From an uncultured Bacillota bacterium (GTDB lineage Bacteria; Bacillota; Clostridia; Peptostreptococcales; Anaerovoracaceae): DNA of 64,000 nt. Position numbers and translations under genes: made by a program. The notes under the pieces were generated by a model, which ran no database searches, was not told the DNA's origin, and worked only from the letters and a program-made list of their open reading frames with translations. Positions 53,358 to 62,930 of the stretch are shown here, piece after piece; position 1 is the first letter of the stretch; every line of letters begins with the position of its first letter. The DNA lies in the NCBI GenBank assembly GCA_927441425.1, contig CAKMKG010000026.1:1-64000 (forward strand). The letters are read 5' to 3'.

Positions 53358-53786
53358 TTATTGTATTGAATAAGGTCCCCTGACCATAACGAAAAGGTCC
53401 GTTACCGCTTGAATCCCTCTACCATCTTCCTTTGGAACAAGCAGCAGGTGGTTCTGACCGACAATCTGTCCGGTCATCAGGTCTTGCCCGGCTGTGATAT
53501 CGGAAACGCCGTTGGCTCCATTGTCGATGGCGCTTGCTTCACCGCTGCGAAGGATGATTTCCGTACCGCTCTTTCCAAGCACCTTCTGCCCGGCCTTCAC
53601 CTCTACTACAACATAAGTGTTTGAGACTGTTCCGCTGCTTTTTAGCTGGGCGATTTGATTGTCCACATAACTTTTGGTAACAACAGGATCGCCTTCCGAT
53701 CCGGGTGTGTCAGCTGCAGCCACAGCCGCTATCGTCACAGCGAATACTAAAAAAATAATTACCAAACCTGCTACAATTTTTTTCAT
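53358..53786 (-). CDS. Small secreted protein of unknown function
   Basis: The 142-residue protein has a clear signal peptide (about 1-25, ending AAA) and a mature part with TYVVVEVKAGQKVLGKSG and LRSGEASAIDNGANGVSDIT, followed by NHLLLVPKEDGRGI. It appears related to uncharacterised clostridial exported proteins; I do not recognise a domain. An AGGAGG precedes the ATG, which lies 9 bases after mazF, so it is likely in the same transcript. Confidence 0.7.
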   Translation of the reverse strand: MKKIVAGLVIIFLVFAVTIAAVAAADTPGSEGDPVVTKSYVDNQIAQLKSSGTVSNTYVVVEVKAGQKVLGKSGTEIILRSGEASAIDNGANGVSDITAGQDLMTGQIVGQNHLLLVPKEDGRGIQAVTDLFVMVRGPYSIQ

Positions 53787-53795
53787 CTGTTCCTC

Positions 53796-54146
53796 CTAGA
53801 AATCAATGATCCCTAAACTGATTGTGAGAGCTTCGTTCACTTCTGCTATTATCTCGTTATCCACTTTGCCTATTTTTTCCTTTAAGCGTTTTTTATCGAT
53901 GGTTCTAAGCTGTTCCATCAGCACCACCGAGTCCTTGTTCAATCCATGACCCAGCGCACCAATTTCCACATGAGTGGGCAGCTTAGCTTTATTTATCTGA
54001 GAGGTAACCGCCGCTACGATGACCGTAGGACTGTATTTATTTCCAATATCATTCTGCACGATAAGAACTGGTCTTACTCCGCCTTGTTCCGAGCCAATGA
54101 CGGGACTAAGGTCTGCAAAAAAAATATCACCTTTCTTAACTATCAA
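53796..54146 (-). CDS. ndoA: MazF-family mRNA interferase toxin (NdoA/EndoA type)
   Basis: The 116-residue protein matches B. subtilis NdoA in length and in sequence blocks: [58 protein letters not shown] and [19 protein letters not shown], including the catalytic Arg and Thr. It cleaves mRNA at short sequences such as UACAU in relatives. The TTG at 54146 is chosen because it matches the start of homologues and is 8-9 bases from GGAGAG; a GTG at 54155 sits too close. It follows its antitoxin by one base. Confidence 0.93.
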   Translation of the reverse strand: MIVKKGDIFFADLSPVIGSEQGGVRPVLIVQNDIGNKYSPTVIVAAVTSQINKAKLPTHVEIGALGHGLNKDSVVLMEQLRTIDKKRLKEKIGKVDNEIIAEVNEALTISLGIIDF

Positions 54147-54147
54147 G

Positions 54148-54318
54148 TTATTCACTCTCCACTAAATATTTTTCATAGCATTCAAGGTCTTTTCTGTCTT
54201 GAGCAAGCCCCTCTTCCGAAAGGCTCACATTAAGCATTCCCATTTCCTCATAACCGGTCTTCATATTATTTTTCTTTTCCAATGAAAGGCCGTTTTCATT
54301 TTTTATAAAATTTGACAT
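54148..54318 (-). CDS. Short MazE/EndoAI-type antitoxin lacking the DNA-binding domain
   Basis: A 56-residue frame with AGGTGA 5 bases before its ATG lies directly upstream of the mazF gene. Its C-terminal half, [20 protein letters not shown] then [13 protein letters not shown], corresponds to the toxin-binding tail of EndoAI (GYMEMAKINLNIASEAH in B. subtilis). The usual N-terminal ribbon-helix-helix of about 45 residues is absent and replaced by [18 protein letters not shown]. It should neutralise MazF but is unlikely to repress transcription alone. Confidence 0.8.
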   Translation of the reverse strand: MSNFIKNENGLSLEKKNNMKTGYEEMGMLNVSLSEEGLAQDRKDLECYEKYLVESE

Positions 54319-54414
54319 TTGCTCACCTCAAACAATTCCCTGCAACATACTATTACTTCCAACAACGATTCTAACTACTATTATAATTGTTGGTTCTGTT
54401 TGATGTCAAATGCC

Positions 54415-55278
54415 TTATTTCTCCATTGGTTCCTGGGATACCAGAATGCTCTTTATTGCCAAGGCTACCATATCTGCTATGTCTCTCGCGATTAAACCAT
54501 ACTCTCCCATTCGGTCCGAAGCCAGATCACCTGCCCGACCATGCAGGAATACTCCCGCCACCGTAGCCGCTTCAGGATCCAGGCCTTGCCCTGCAAGTGC
54601 TGCAATGACTCCTGTCAGAACGTCACCGCTCCCACCTGTCGCCATGCCGGGATTTCCTGTTGTATTAATATATGTTTTTCCTTCCGGTGTTGCCACTACA
54701 CTGCCGGCACCCTTGAGCACCGTTACCGCTCCGGTGATGGCGGCCAACCCCTTGGCGGATCCAAGCCTGTCCTGATTGATCTCTGCAGTTTTCCGATCCA
54801 ATAATCTTGCTGCTTCCCCTGGATGTGGCGTTATGATCAGCTTTGCTCTCGCATTTTTCATCGCGCTCAAATCATCCCTCAGCAGGTTAAGACCATCTGC
54901 ATCAATTACGACAGGCTTGTCCGTCGTGTATAATATCTTTTTTATTAGGTTGCCATTTTGTAAATCATCCCCTAACCCCGGACCGATCGCAATTGCCGAA
55001 TACTGCATCAGGTCCTCAAATAAACGCTCACGGGTTATACAGGTCGCTTCCGGCACTCCAATCTGGAGAATGGGGAAAAGTTCTTCCGGTACGGAAACCC
55101 TTACAAGACCTGCGCCCGCTCGTAAGGCAGCTCTTGCACATAGTACCGCGGCCCCTGCCATGCCCTTTGATCCAGCGAGAATCAAAACCTTTCCGCAATT
55201 ACCCTTATGTAGATCCCTATCACGTTTCTTAATAAAAGTATTGACATAAGCTTCCGTTATTAAACTATCATTTTTCAT
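54415..55278 (-). CDS. nnrD: ADP-dependent NAD(P)H-hydrate dehydratase
   Basis: The enzyme repairs hydrated NAD(P)H. The 287-residue protein has only the dehydratase (YjeF C-terminal, ribokinase-like) domain: GKVLILAGSKGMAGAAVLCA, AIGPGLGDD, VIDADGLNLL, ITPHPGEAARLL, and the ATP-site NPGMATGGSGDVLTGVIAAL with the catalytic Asp. The epimerase half found in many bacteria is not here. The ATG at 55278 has GGGGAG upstream; longer frames run into a repeat. Relatives also neighbour the mazEF pair in Firmicutes. Confidence 0.9.
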   Translation of the reverse strand: MKNDSLITEAYVNTFIKKRDRDLHKGNCGKVLILAGSKGMAGAAVLCARAALRAGAGLVRVSVPEELFPILQIGVPEATCITRERLFEDLMQYSAIAIGPGLGDDLQNGNLIKKILYTTDKPVVIDADGLNLLRDDLSAMKNARAKLIITPHPGEAARLLDRKTAEINQDRLGSAKGLAAITGAVTVLKGAGSVVATPEGKTYINTTGNPGMATGGSGDVLTGVIAALAGQGLDPEAATVAGVFLHGRAGDLASDRMGEYGLIARDIADMVALAIKSILVSQEPMEK

Positions 55279-55345
55279 TTTTTTCAATCTCCCCGAATTC
55301 ATCGAATATTTTCGGCGGTACCGGTAATGATATGAATCTTTTTCA

Positions 55346-55505
55346 AGTGGCATGTCGGGGTATTCTGTTAATGAAAAAAGTGTTTTTTGAGAAAACCGTG
55401 AAACCTATTACCGCCTTTGATGCGAAGCATCTTAAAGGCGGCGGTTTTCGTGGAAACACTTTCTTCAGCAACGGCGGGTTTTGAGAGAACACCCCTAAAG
55501 CCACT
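55346..55505. repeat. Palindromic intergenic element, family 1, copy D
   Basis: Outer ends AGTGGCATGTCGGGGTATTCT (split here at 55346-55366) and GAGAACACCCCTAAAGCCACT (55485-55505) are inverted; inside, AAGTGTTTTTTGAGAAAACCG pairs with CGGTTTTCGTGGAAACACTT. The core is nearly identical to copy E. It fills the space between mgtE and nnrD. Confidence 0.75.
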
Positions 55506-55506
55506 G

Positions 55507-56880
55507 CTAAATCCCTAATATTAACGATGCCAATACAAAATATGTCACTACGGACACCATATCCGTTATAGACGCAATCATAGGGCTGGCCATCAACGCA
55601 GGGTCGATTCCAACCTTCTTTGCCGCGATCGGCAATAGTCCTCCTATAATTTTTGCTACCATGATGATCACCAGCATGGAAGCGCACACGGTGAGAGCAA
55701 TTAAGGATCCTTCTCCGTCGAGGAAATAGATCTTTGCAAAATTCAAGGCGCTGAGCACAACTCCGACTAAAAAACTGATTCTGACTTCTTTCCAAAGAAT
55801 CTTTTTCGCATCCTTTAACTCTACATCTCCGACGGCTAATCCACGGATGATCAGCGTGGCAGATTGTGCTCCCGAATTGCCTCCGGTTCCCATCAGTAAC
55901 GGTAAATAGGCAACCAAAATAATTACCTGGGCCAGAATATCCTCAAACCTTGTGATAATATATCCGGTAACCATCAAGGAGCACATCAGGAAGAACAGCC
56001 ATGGAATTCTGTTTCGTACATGTTTCCAGACACTGAGATCCAGATATTCCTCCGTTGAAACGGCTACACCGGCCATCTTGTGAAAGTCTTCCGTTGTCTC
56101 TTCATCTATAACATCCAGAATATCATCTACCGTAATAATTCCAACGAGCCTCTGCTCATTATCCACAACCGGTATCGCCAGAAAGCCGTACTTCTTAAAC
56201 AAATCGGAAACATCCTCCTGGTCATCCATTACCTTCACATAAATCATATCCTCATGCATCAGCTCTTCCACGCGGATGTGGTCGTCTGATACTACGAGGG
56301 TTCTAAGGGATACGATCCCCAACAACTTTCTTCCGGCGTCTTTTACATAGCAAGTATAAACGGTTTCCCTGTCCATGCCCTCTTTTTTGATATAGGCCAG
56401 TGCCTCCGCTACGGTCATATCCTTTCTCAGACTGATATAATCCGGCGTCATCAGACTGCCGGCACTTGTCTCGGGATAATTTAAAAAAGTATTAATGATT
56501 CTACGCTCTTCCTTTGTCGTTTTTTCAAGAATCTTATCCACCACATTGGCAGGAAGATCCTCCAAAACGTCGATCATATCGTCGAAAGCCAGCTCATCCA
56601 TGATATACTGGATTTCTCTATCTGTTATGCCGGCGATGATTTCGATCTGGTCATCGATGGGAAGGTACGCAAAGACCTCCACCGATACATCCTTGGGAAG
56701 GGTACGAAATAGAATGACAGCTTTTTCAATGCCAAGTTCCTCGATAATCTCTTCCAGAATTTCCGCAATATCCACCGTATTATTCTTTAATATTTCATCT
56801 CTTGCTCTACTGTATTTTTTTGCCTCTAACAGCTCAAGAATGGTCTGGATGATTCCATCCGTTGTGAATTCATTTTCCAT
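55507..56880 (-). CDS. mgtE: Magnesium transporter MgtE
   Basis: The 457-residue channel has the Mg-sensing N domain (about 1-130), two CBS domains (about 135-255; LMHEDMIYVKVMDDQEDVSDL and VGIITVDDILDVIDEE) and five membrane helices, with the pore motif PLLMGTGGNSGAQSATLIIRG and PALMASPMIASITDM. It admits Mg2+ and closes at high cytoplasmic Mg. The ATG at 56880 follows GGAGGAGGT. A short upstream frame lies in its leader. Confidence 0.93.
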   Translation of the reverse strand: MENEFTTDGIIQTILELLEAKKYSRARDEILKNNTVDIAEILEEIIEELGIEKAVILFRTLPKDVSVEVFAYLPIDDQIEIIAGITDREIQYIMDELAFDDMIDVLEDLPANVVDKILEKTTKEERRIINTFLNYPETSAGSLMTPDYISLRKDMTVAEALAYIKKEGMDRETVYTCYVKDAGRKLLGIVSLRTLVVSDDHIRVEELMHEDMIYVKVMDDQEDVSDLFKKYGFLAIPVVDNEQRLVGIITVDDILDVIDEETTEDFHKMAGVAVSTEEYLDLSVWKHVRNRIPWLFFLMCSLMVTGYIITRFEDILAQVIILVAYLPLLMGTGGNSGAQSATLIIRGLAVGDVELKDAKKILWKEVRISFLVGVVLSALNFAKIYFLDGEGSLIALTVCASMLVIIMVAKIIGGLLPIAAKKVGIDPALMASPMIASITDMVSVVTYFVLASLILGI

Positions 56881-56973
56881 GGGACTTACCTCCTCCTTAC
56901 ATGAAACGTTGCGTTGTGTCACTGCAGGAAAATGTCCGGTCCCGGCTGCACTGTATGTAGAAGCATTGCCGCC

Positions 56974-57066
56974 CTAAAGGCGTCGGAAAGCTACAGTGAA
57001 AGCAAGGACTTTACCATTTTCAAATAACATATTATTCATCCGCTCGTGACTCGGTCCTAAATCCAT
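56974..57066 (-). CDS. Possible 30-residue upstream reading frame in the mgtE leader
   Basis: The frame starts at ATG with GGAG 8 bases upstream, encodes MDLGPSHERMNNMLFENGKV then LAFTVAFRRL, and stops 93 bases before mgtE. Its last codons and the downstream leader contain the inverted pair CACTGTA/TACAGTG, so ribosome progress could alter RNA folding. No M-box consensus was recognised in 56881-57140. It may be a leader peptide or a small protein; codon and RBS quality are the only support. Confidence 0.4.
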   Translation of the reverse strand: MDLGPSHERMNNMLFENGKVLAFTVAFRRL

Positions 57067-57147
57067 TACTCTCACTCCTTTTTAGATTTTAGATTTTTGA
57101 TTGGGGGCCCTATGCTTTAACAGTTGGCCTACCTCCCAGAATAAAAA

Positions 57148-57176
57148 ACAATGGTTAGTTTCTACACTAACCATTG
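57148..57176 (-). terminator. Terminator of ilvD
   Basis: CAATGGTTAGT and ACTAACCATTG form a perfect 11-bp stem with a 6-base loop, followed by TTTTTTATT on the minus strand. Confidence 0.88.
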
Positions 57177-57260
57177 AATTATACCCTATTTTTATGTTAT
57201 ATTGCAAGTCTTTTCCTATAATTCGGAGCCGCTAGCTAAGCGGCAATTTCCAAAAGGAAA

Positions 57261-58922
57261 TCAAACCTCCAGTACGGCTCCCGTATTTGCCGAAGTGACT
57301 AGCTTTGCATATCGTGCCAGATATCCTGATTTTACCTTGGGCTCCGGTTTCACATAAGCAGCCTTCCTGTCCGCGATTTCTTCCTCAGAAAGTACTACGG
57401 ACAGCTTTCTACCCGGAATATCAATCTGAATGATATCACCATCAACTAGCAGCCCGATCAGACCTCCGCTCATCGCTTCCGGGGATACATGCCCGATGGA
57501 CGCTCCTCTGGAAGCACCTGAAAATCTTCCGTCAGTGATCAGCGCCACATCCTTATCGAGACCCATCCCTGCGATGGATGAGGTTGGTGAGAGCATTTCT
57601 CTCATACCCGGACCGCCCTTTGGTCCCTCATATCGGATCACGATCACATCACCCTTCTTGATCTTCTTTGCCCAGATGGCTTCAGAGGCTTCCTCTTCAG
57701 AATTAAAGACGACCGCAGGGCCGGAATGCACCAGCATTTCGTCTGCTACGGCCGATTCCTTTACTACTGCGCCATCCTCAGCCAGATTTCCTCGCAGGAT
57801 AGCCAGCCCGCCGCGATTTCTGTAGGGCTGATCAATTGGCATAATCACACTGTAATCGGAAACCGTTGTGGTTGAGATGTTTTCTCCGATGGTCAGTCCG
57901 GTAACGGTCATACAATCCTGATTAACAAGTCCTTTCTTGGTAAGTTCATTCATTAAAGCCGGAATTCCCCCGGCTCGGTGAAGATCCTCAATATGGTGAT
58001 GTCCGCTTGGACTAATCTTTGCAATATACGGCGTCTTTTCACTGATCTGGTCAAAGGTCTCCAGATTCAGCTTGATGCCTGCTTCGTGAGCAATTGCAGG
58101 CAAATGAAGCACGGTATTCGTAGATCCGGCCATGGCCATATCGACGGTAATCGCATTTTGGAATGCTTTCTCCGTCAAAATATCTCTCGGTTTAATCTCC
58201 CTACTTACCATATCCATGATCTTGATGCCGGCCATCTTTGCAAGTCGGATTCTCTCTCCGCTGTCAGCCAGTGCTGTTCCATTATACGGCAGCCCCATTC
58301 CCAGAACTTCGGTGAGACAGTTCATGCTGTTTGCGGTGAACAAGCCGGAGCAAGAGCCACAGCCGGGACATGCGTTCAGCGCTACCTCTTCCAGTTCTGC
58401 TTCCGTACAATCACCGTTTCGGTAGGCGCCGATTTTCTCCATAACGCTGTTAAAATCTAAAACGGTGCCATTGGAATAACCCGCTCTCATGGCGCCTCCG
58501 CTGACGACAACGGATGGAATGTTTAATCGGGCTGCAGCCATGAGCATTCCAGGTACGATCTTGTCACAATTGGGAATCAATACTAAGCCGTCGAATGCAT
58601 GACCCTTTGCCATGGCTTCGATGGAGTCCGCGATGAGTTCTCTGCTCGCAAGCGGATATTTCATTCCGTCATGTCCCATTGCAATCCCGTCGCAAATACC
58701 GATGGCAGGAAATTCCACCGGCGTTCCGCCTGCAAGAGATACGCCTTTTTTCGCTGCATCCGCAATGCGGTCCAGATGCATATGTCCGGGCACGATTTCG
58801 TTTTGCGAGTTGACGATCCCAATCAACGGCCGATCTATTTCCTCACGGGTATAGCCCATACCGTAAAACAAGGCACGTACCGATGCGCCGATTGGGCCGC
58901 CCTTTATTTTATCACTGTTCAT
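57261..58922 (-). CDS. ilvD: Dihydroxy-acid dehydratase
   Basis: IlvD makes the 2-keto acid precursors of valine and isoleucine. The 553-residue protein has the Fe-S cysteines in [11 protein letters not shown] and [30 protein letters not shown] at the start and [19 protein letters not shown] near the end. The ATG at 58922 has GGAGG 7 bases upstream. It stands alone; the other ilv/leu genes are not in the window. Confidence 0.95.
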   Translation of the reverse strand: MNSDKIKGGPIGASVRALFYGMGYTREEIDRPLIGIVNSQNEIVPGHMHLDRIADAAKKGVSLAGGTPVEFPAIGICDGIAMGHDGMKYPLASRELIADSIEAMAKGHAFDGLVLIPNCDKIVPGMLMAAARLNIPSVVVSGGAMRAGYSNGTVLDFNSVMEKIGAYRNGDCTEAELEEVALNACPGCGSCSGLFTANSMNCLTEVLGMGLPYNGTALADSGERIRLAKMAGIKIMDMVSREIKPRDILTEKAFQNAITVDMAMAGSTNTVLHLPAIAHEAGIKLNLETFDQISEKTPYIAKISPSGHHHIEDLHRAGGIPALMNELTKKGLVNQDCMTVTGLTIGENISTTTVSDYSVIMPIDQPYRNRGGLAILRGNLAEDGAVVKESAVADEMLVHSGPAVVFNSEEEASEAIWAKKIKKGDVIVIRYEGPKGGPGMREMLSPTSSIAGMGLDKDVALITDGRFSGASRGASIGHVSPEAMSGGLIGLLVDGDIIQIDIPGRKLSVVLSEEEIADRKAAYVKPEPKVKSGYLARYAKLVTSANTGAVLEV

Positions 58923-58996
58923 ATGAAAACCTCCATTCATCCTCTTCTATTTCAATTTTATTATTAGATAACTTTGCTCCATTCATAATTTCGATT

Positions 58997-59025
58997 ATTA
59001 TACCATGGAAGTGGTGTTGAAGCAA
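58997..59025 (-). promoter_or_regulatory. Possible promoter of ilvD
   Basis: A perfect TATAAT (59002-58997) lies 17 bases after TTGCTT (59025-59020). The 247-base divergent gap between ilvD and the LysM-M28 gene shows no T-box or other leader. Confidence 0.45.
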
Positions 59026-59169
59026 TCCGCAAAGTCAGGGAACAACCCTGCTGCTTTTCCGTTACTGCTTTGCTTTTTTATGAATATTTTGATTTTTATG
59101 ACTGCCTGATGTAGAATATTTTGGAAGAATGATTTATTATGAAAAGTTATATTTTGGAGGTGAGTGATT

Positions 59170-61524
59170 TTGAAAAGAAAAGGTTTATGTATTTTCCTCG
59201 TACTGACGTTAATCGCCGGAAGCTTCGGCTTCGTATTTGCTGGTACCTCATACACGGTTCAGGATGGTGATGTACTTTGGAAAATCGCGCAGAAGCATCA
59301 GACGACCTGGCAAGCATTGGCAGAGTATAACAAGCTTGCAAATCCAAATCTTATATACGTAGATCAGAAGTTAGCCATTCCCAATGGAAGCGCAGAACCT
59401 GCGCCGACACCGGAACCGCCTGCCCCGGCTGTACCTGAAATCCAAAGCGTTCAAGTACCCGATCAGTTGAAGGCTGATTATAACGAATTCCTAGCAGCGG
59501 TGGATCATGAGTATGCCTATGGTATCGCTCTGGAATTATCAACCAATCCTAAATACTGGTCCTCCAGTATCGGAAGCAGAACAGCCGGCAGTGATGCGGA
59601 GCATGCAGCAGCAGACTATCTCCTTGCCGAAATGAAAAAACTGGGACTGGCGGAAGCAGAGAAGGTTGCAACCGACGTTACGAAATGGCAGTTCAATGGA
59701 GCCTCTCTGACCTTGGCAGGCGATGATAAGGTCATGCTGCCGCACTCCTATGCTACCGCTGCCACTCCAAAGGATGGAATTACAGCAGAAGTCGTTTTCG
59801 TCGGTGACGGAACCATGTCTGATTATGCCGACATCGATGTAAAGGGTAAAATTGTCCTCATTGATTTGGATCAGAGGGCCAACTGGTGGATCACCTTTCC
59901 GATGCTGGAAGCAGAGCTGCAGGGCGCTGCTGCGATTATGAGCGCTAACGTAGGTGGTTTTTCCCAAGTCAATAAAGATGCAATGAATTCAAATGACATA
60001 TGTGGCCCAACCAGTATCCCTTGCGTCAGCATCAGTGTCAATGATTCGGACTATATTAAAGCAAAGCTTGAAAAAGGAACGGTGAAAGCAACATTAAAGG
60101 TTGACAACATCGTATCCGAAAATGGTATTTCTTATAATGTCCTCGGCAAAATTAAAGGGAAGAGCTCCGATCAGCAGATCATCGTCGGCGCACATTATGA
60201 CATGTATTTCAAAGGCTTCCAGGATAACAGCTGTGCTGTCGGTCTGGCCTTGGCGATGGCAAAGGCGATGAAAGACAGCGGCTATGTGCCGGATAATGAT
60301 ATCATTTTTTGTATCCATGGAGCAGAGGAATGGGGAGCCAGTTATACTCAATTCGATTGGACCATAGGCGCCTGGAACATGATCAACAAGGTTCATCCGG
60401 AATGGGTAGGAAAGACTCTGGCTTTTGTGAACTTTGAGCTTCCCGCTTACGAATTTGGGGACTATACCAGTGTCTATTCCGCACCCGAAATGTTCAGCAT
60501 GATCGACTATTACGTCAATGAATATCCGCTGTCGCCGGATCCGGTGAACTGCTTTGCGAGCGGTGTCAAGACGGCCGGATATCAGACTTATACCTATTCC
60601 GACGACTTTTCCTATTATGCAGCCGGTGTTCCGTCCACGGTGAATGGCTTCCTGCTGCAGGAGGATATGGAAACGGTATTCCCGTTCTATGTGGATCGTT
60701 ATCATTCCCAATTTGACGATCCCAGCACCTATGACAAGGATGTTATGGACTTCAATATCAAGTTCTATGGGTCTTTGGTGTCCTATATCGACAAGACTCC
60801 TGCCCTCTATCTGGACTATACTGCCCAGTACGATAGACTCCTTGCAGCCCTCGACGAGGAGCTCTGCAAGGCTGCCGGTGCCGATACCGCCGCTTATAAG
60901 GCAGCTCTGGCCGAACTACAGACCGCTGCATTGAAGGCGAGGCAGGAGATCATCGAACTGAATGCAGACTATAATGCCACAGTGATTGCAGGCGACTCTG
61001 TAAAAGCTGACAGCCTTATGGCAGAGGCAAAGGCGTTGAATAAAAAGACTCTGAATGCATTCAAGTTTGCCCAGGATGAATTCCTCGGACTGATGTATGA
61101 AAGACCGATCATCCCTCATGAAGCTCCTCAGGAAAACATCCAGCTGATGCAAGAAATTATCACCTGCCTAAAGGCCGGGGATGTTGCAAAGGCTGCCGAT
61201 GAATACGCATGGCAGGTCAATAATATTCTCGAATGGTATTCCATGTACTTCAGTCCTGAGGTAATCGACCAGCTGAATGATATGTTCTGGGGCGAGGATA
61301 ATCAGGATAACCTGTATTGGGGAACCGGGAAAAACTTCACTCCGGCTAATGTGGAAGAAGCAACCCGTGCTCTCATAGATAAATATGAAGTGGTAAATGG
61401 AGATTTCACAGCTGAGATCGCAATTTATGAAAAAGCCATCAAAGAACAGCAGGGGATTTTAAAGAAACAGATCGAGAAAGAGACAACAGGCATGAAGAAA
61501 CTGTCTGAAATGCTAAATAAGTAA
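59170..61524 (+). CDS. Secreted LysM-M28 family metallopeptidase
   Basis: The 784-residue protein has a signal peptide (about 1-24), one LysM domain (about 26-72, YTVQDGDVLWKIAQKH), a Pro-rich linker, an M28 aminopeptidase domain with a PA-like insert (about 110-530) and a helical C-terminus (about 540-784). Zinc ligands appear in VGAHYDMYFKGFQDNSCAVG (His, Asp), HGAEEWG (Glu-Glu) and DRYHSQFDD (His). LysM should tether it to peptidoglycan. The TTG at 59170 lies 9 bases after GGAGG and is preferred over the GTG at 59164. Substrate peptides unknown. Confidence 0.87.
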   Translation: MKRKGLCIFLVLTLIAGSFGFVFAGTSYTVQDGDVLWKIAQKHQTTWQALAEYNKLANPNLIYVDQKLAIPNGSAEPAPTPEPPAPAVPEIQSVQVPDQLKADYNEFLAAVDHEYAYGIALELSTNPKYWSSSIGSRTAGSDAEHAAADYLLAEMKKLGLAEAEKVATDVTKWQFNGASLTLAGDDKVMLPHSYATAATPKDGITAEVVFVGDGTMSDYADIDVKGKIVLIDLDQRANWWITFPMLEAELQGAAAIMSANVGGFSQVNKDAMNSNDICGPTSIPCVSISVNDSDYIKAKLEKGTVKATLKVDNIVSENGISYNVLGKIKGKSSDQQIIVGAHYDMYFKGFQDNSCAVGLALAMAKAMKDSGYVPDNDIIFCIHGAEEWGASYTQFDWTIGAWNMINKVHPEWVGKTLAFVNFELPAYEFGDYTSVYSAPEMFSMIDYYVNEYPLSPDPVNCFASGVKTAGYQTYTYSDDFSYYAAGVPSTVNGFLLQEDMETVFPFYVDRYHSQFDDPSTYDKDVMDFNIKFYGSLVSYIDKTPALYLDYTAQYDRLLAALDEELCKAAGADTAAYKAALAELQTAALKARQEIIELNADYNATVIAGDSVKADSLMAEAKALNKKTLNAFKFAQDEFLGLMYERPIIPHEAPQENIQLMQEIITCLKAGDVAKAADEYAWQVNNILEWYSMYFSPEVIDQLNDMFWGEDNQDNLYWGTGKNFTPANVEEATRALIDKYEVVNGDFTAEIAIYEKAIKEQQGILKKQIEKETTGMKKLSEMLNK

Positions 61525-61540
61525 ATAAATACGTATAAAT

Positions 61541-61580
61541 AAGGTTCTGCATCATCATGTGCAGAACCTTATTTTTTATT
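61541..61580 (+). terminator. Terminator of the LysM-M28 peptidase gene
   Basis: AAGGTTCTGCA and TGCAGAACCTT pair perfectly with an 8-base loop, followed by ATTTTTTATT on the plus strand. It may also serve the convergent TRAP operon. Confidence 0.88.
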
Positions 61581-61624
61581 CATTTATTTAAGATTAATTC
61601 ATCGTCTTAAAAACCTATGGCATC

Positions 61625-62926
61625 CTATAATACAAAACCGAACAATCTCGGCAGCCATAAGGACAATCCAGGTACGTAGGTGGTGATAATCAAGGTCGGA
61701 ATCCATGCAAATGCGATATACCACATCGTAGGCTTCATCATCTCATTGATCGGCGCATTTCCGATTCTCGCTCCAAGATATAGGAATGGGGCGGTTGGAG
61801 GCGTTACACAGCCCAACCCTAGATTGACACCCATGATCGCGGCAAAGTGAACCGGGTCAACACCCAGCTGCACCACTACAGGTAGCAGGATCGGTGTACA
61901 GAGCAGGATGGCGCTGGTATCGTCCATGAGCATACCGATGATGATCAGGAACAGGTTGACGAACAGGATCAGAATAAAGGTATTTTCTGTGACCGACGTC
62001 ATGACCTCCAAGATCATTTGTGGTACGTTTTCCATAATATAGAGTCTGGAAAGCATCATAACGGACAAGAGCATGATCATAACCACGCCGGCTGTAGTGG
62101 CGGCGGTAATCAGCGCACTCTTGAACGTTTCCTTATTCAAGCCTTTGTAGAACCAAATGCCAATCGGGATCGTATAAACTACAGATACGGCTGCCGCTTC
62201 CGTCGGTGTCAGGAAGCCGCCGTAAATACCACCAAGGATGATGATCGGCGCCACCATGGCCGGAAGGGCTTTGGTGGTACGTTTCCCAAGAGTTTTTGCA
62301 TAAACTGCAGGAGGCAGTGGATCCCTGAGTTTAATATCAGTGTTGTTTCGCAGCTGCCAAAAGGTCGTAGCGCTTAATAAAATAACTAGAATAATACCCG
62401 GTACTACTGTTGCAAGAAAACATGCCAGGACAGACTGTCCTCCGATAAATGCATATACAATCATATTCAGGCTTGGAGGAATCAAAAGCCCAAGGAGCGA
62501 AGCACTGGAGATCAATGCGGCGGATACTCCTCGGGGATAACCTGCCGCTTCCATTCTCGGCAGCATAATGGTACCGATACAGGAAAGGGTTGCAAAACCG
62601 CTTCCCGAGATAGAACCAAATAGTGCGCAGGAAATAACCATTACAGCTCCCAGACCGCCTTTGACACGGCCTACAAACATTTCAACCCAGTTAATCAACC
62701 CTTCTCCGATTCCACTTTTCTCCATCAGATTTCCTGCCAGAATGAAAAGAGGGATCGCAACCAGGATCAGCGAGCTGACCTTGCTGAAGCCATAAGGTAG
62801 GAGGAAGGTATAGTCATATCCGCCTCCAATCACGATGACTAACGAGGAGGCAAAGAAAGCGAAGGGAATCGGAACTCCCAATAATAGCACAACGATTAGT
62901 ACGATAACTGCAATTGCTACGAGCAT
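61625..62926 (-). CDS. dctM: TRAP transporter large permease DctM
   Basis: The 433-residue protein has about 12 membrane segments and the DctM hallmarks: PFAFFASSLVIVIGGGYDY, AGNLMEKSGIGEGLINWV, FGSISGSGFATLSCIGTIML, FLTPTEAAAVSVVY and GCVTPPTAPFLYLGA. It forms the Na+-driven translocating unit for an organic acid. It starts 4 bases after dctQ and is the last gene of the operon. Confidence 0.93.
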   Translation of the reverse strand: MLVAIAVIVLIVVLLLGVPIPFAFFASSLVIVIGGGYDYTFLLPYGFSKVSSLILVAIPLFILAGNLMEKSGIGEGLINWVEMFVGRVKGGLGAVMVISCALFGSISGSGFATLSCIGTIMLPRMEAAGYPRGVSAALISSASLLGLLIPPSLNMIVYAFIGGQSVLACFLATVVPGIILVILLSATTFWQLRNNTDIKLRDPLPPAVYAKTLGKRTTKALPAMVAPIIILGGIYGGFLTPTEAAAVSVVYTIPIGIWFYKGLNKETFKSALITAATTAGVVMIMLLSVMMLSRLYIMENVPQMILEVMTSVTENTFILILFVNLFLIIIGMLMDDTSAILLCTPILLPVVVQLGVDPVHFAAIMGVNLGLGCVTPPTAPFLYLGARIGNAPINEMMKPTMWYIAFAWIPTLIITTYVPGLSLWLPRLFGFVL

Positions 62927-62930
62927 ACTG

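Noticed and set aside
56881-57140. M-box (ykoK) magnesium riboswitch upstream of mgtE
   Set aside because: The conserved M-box blocks could not be found; only a short reading frame and simple stems were seen.
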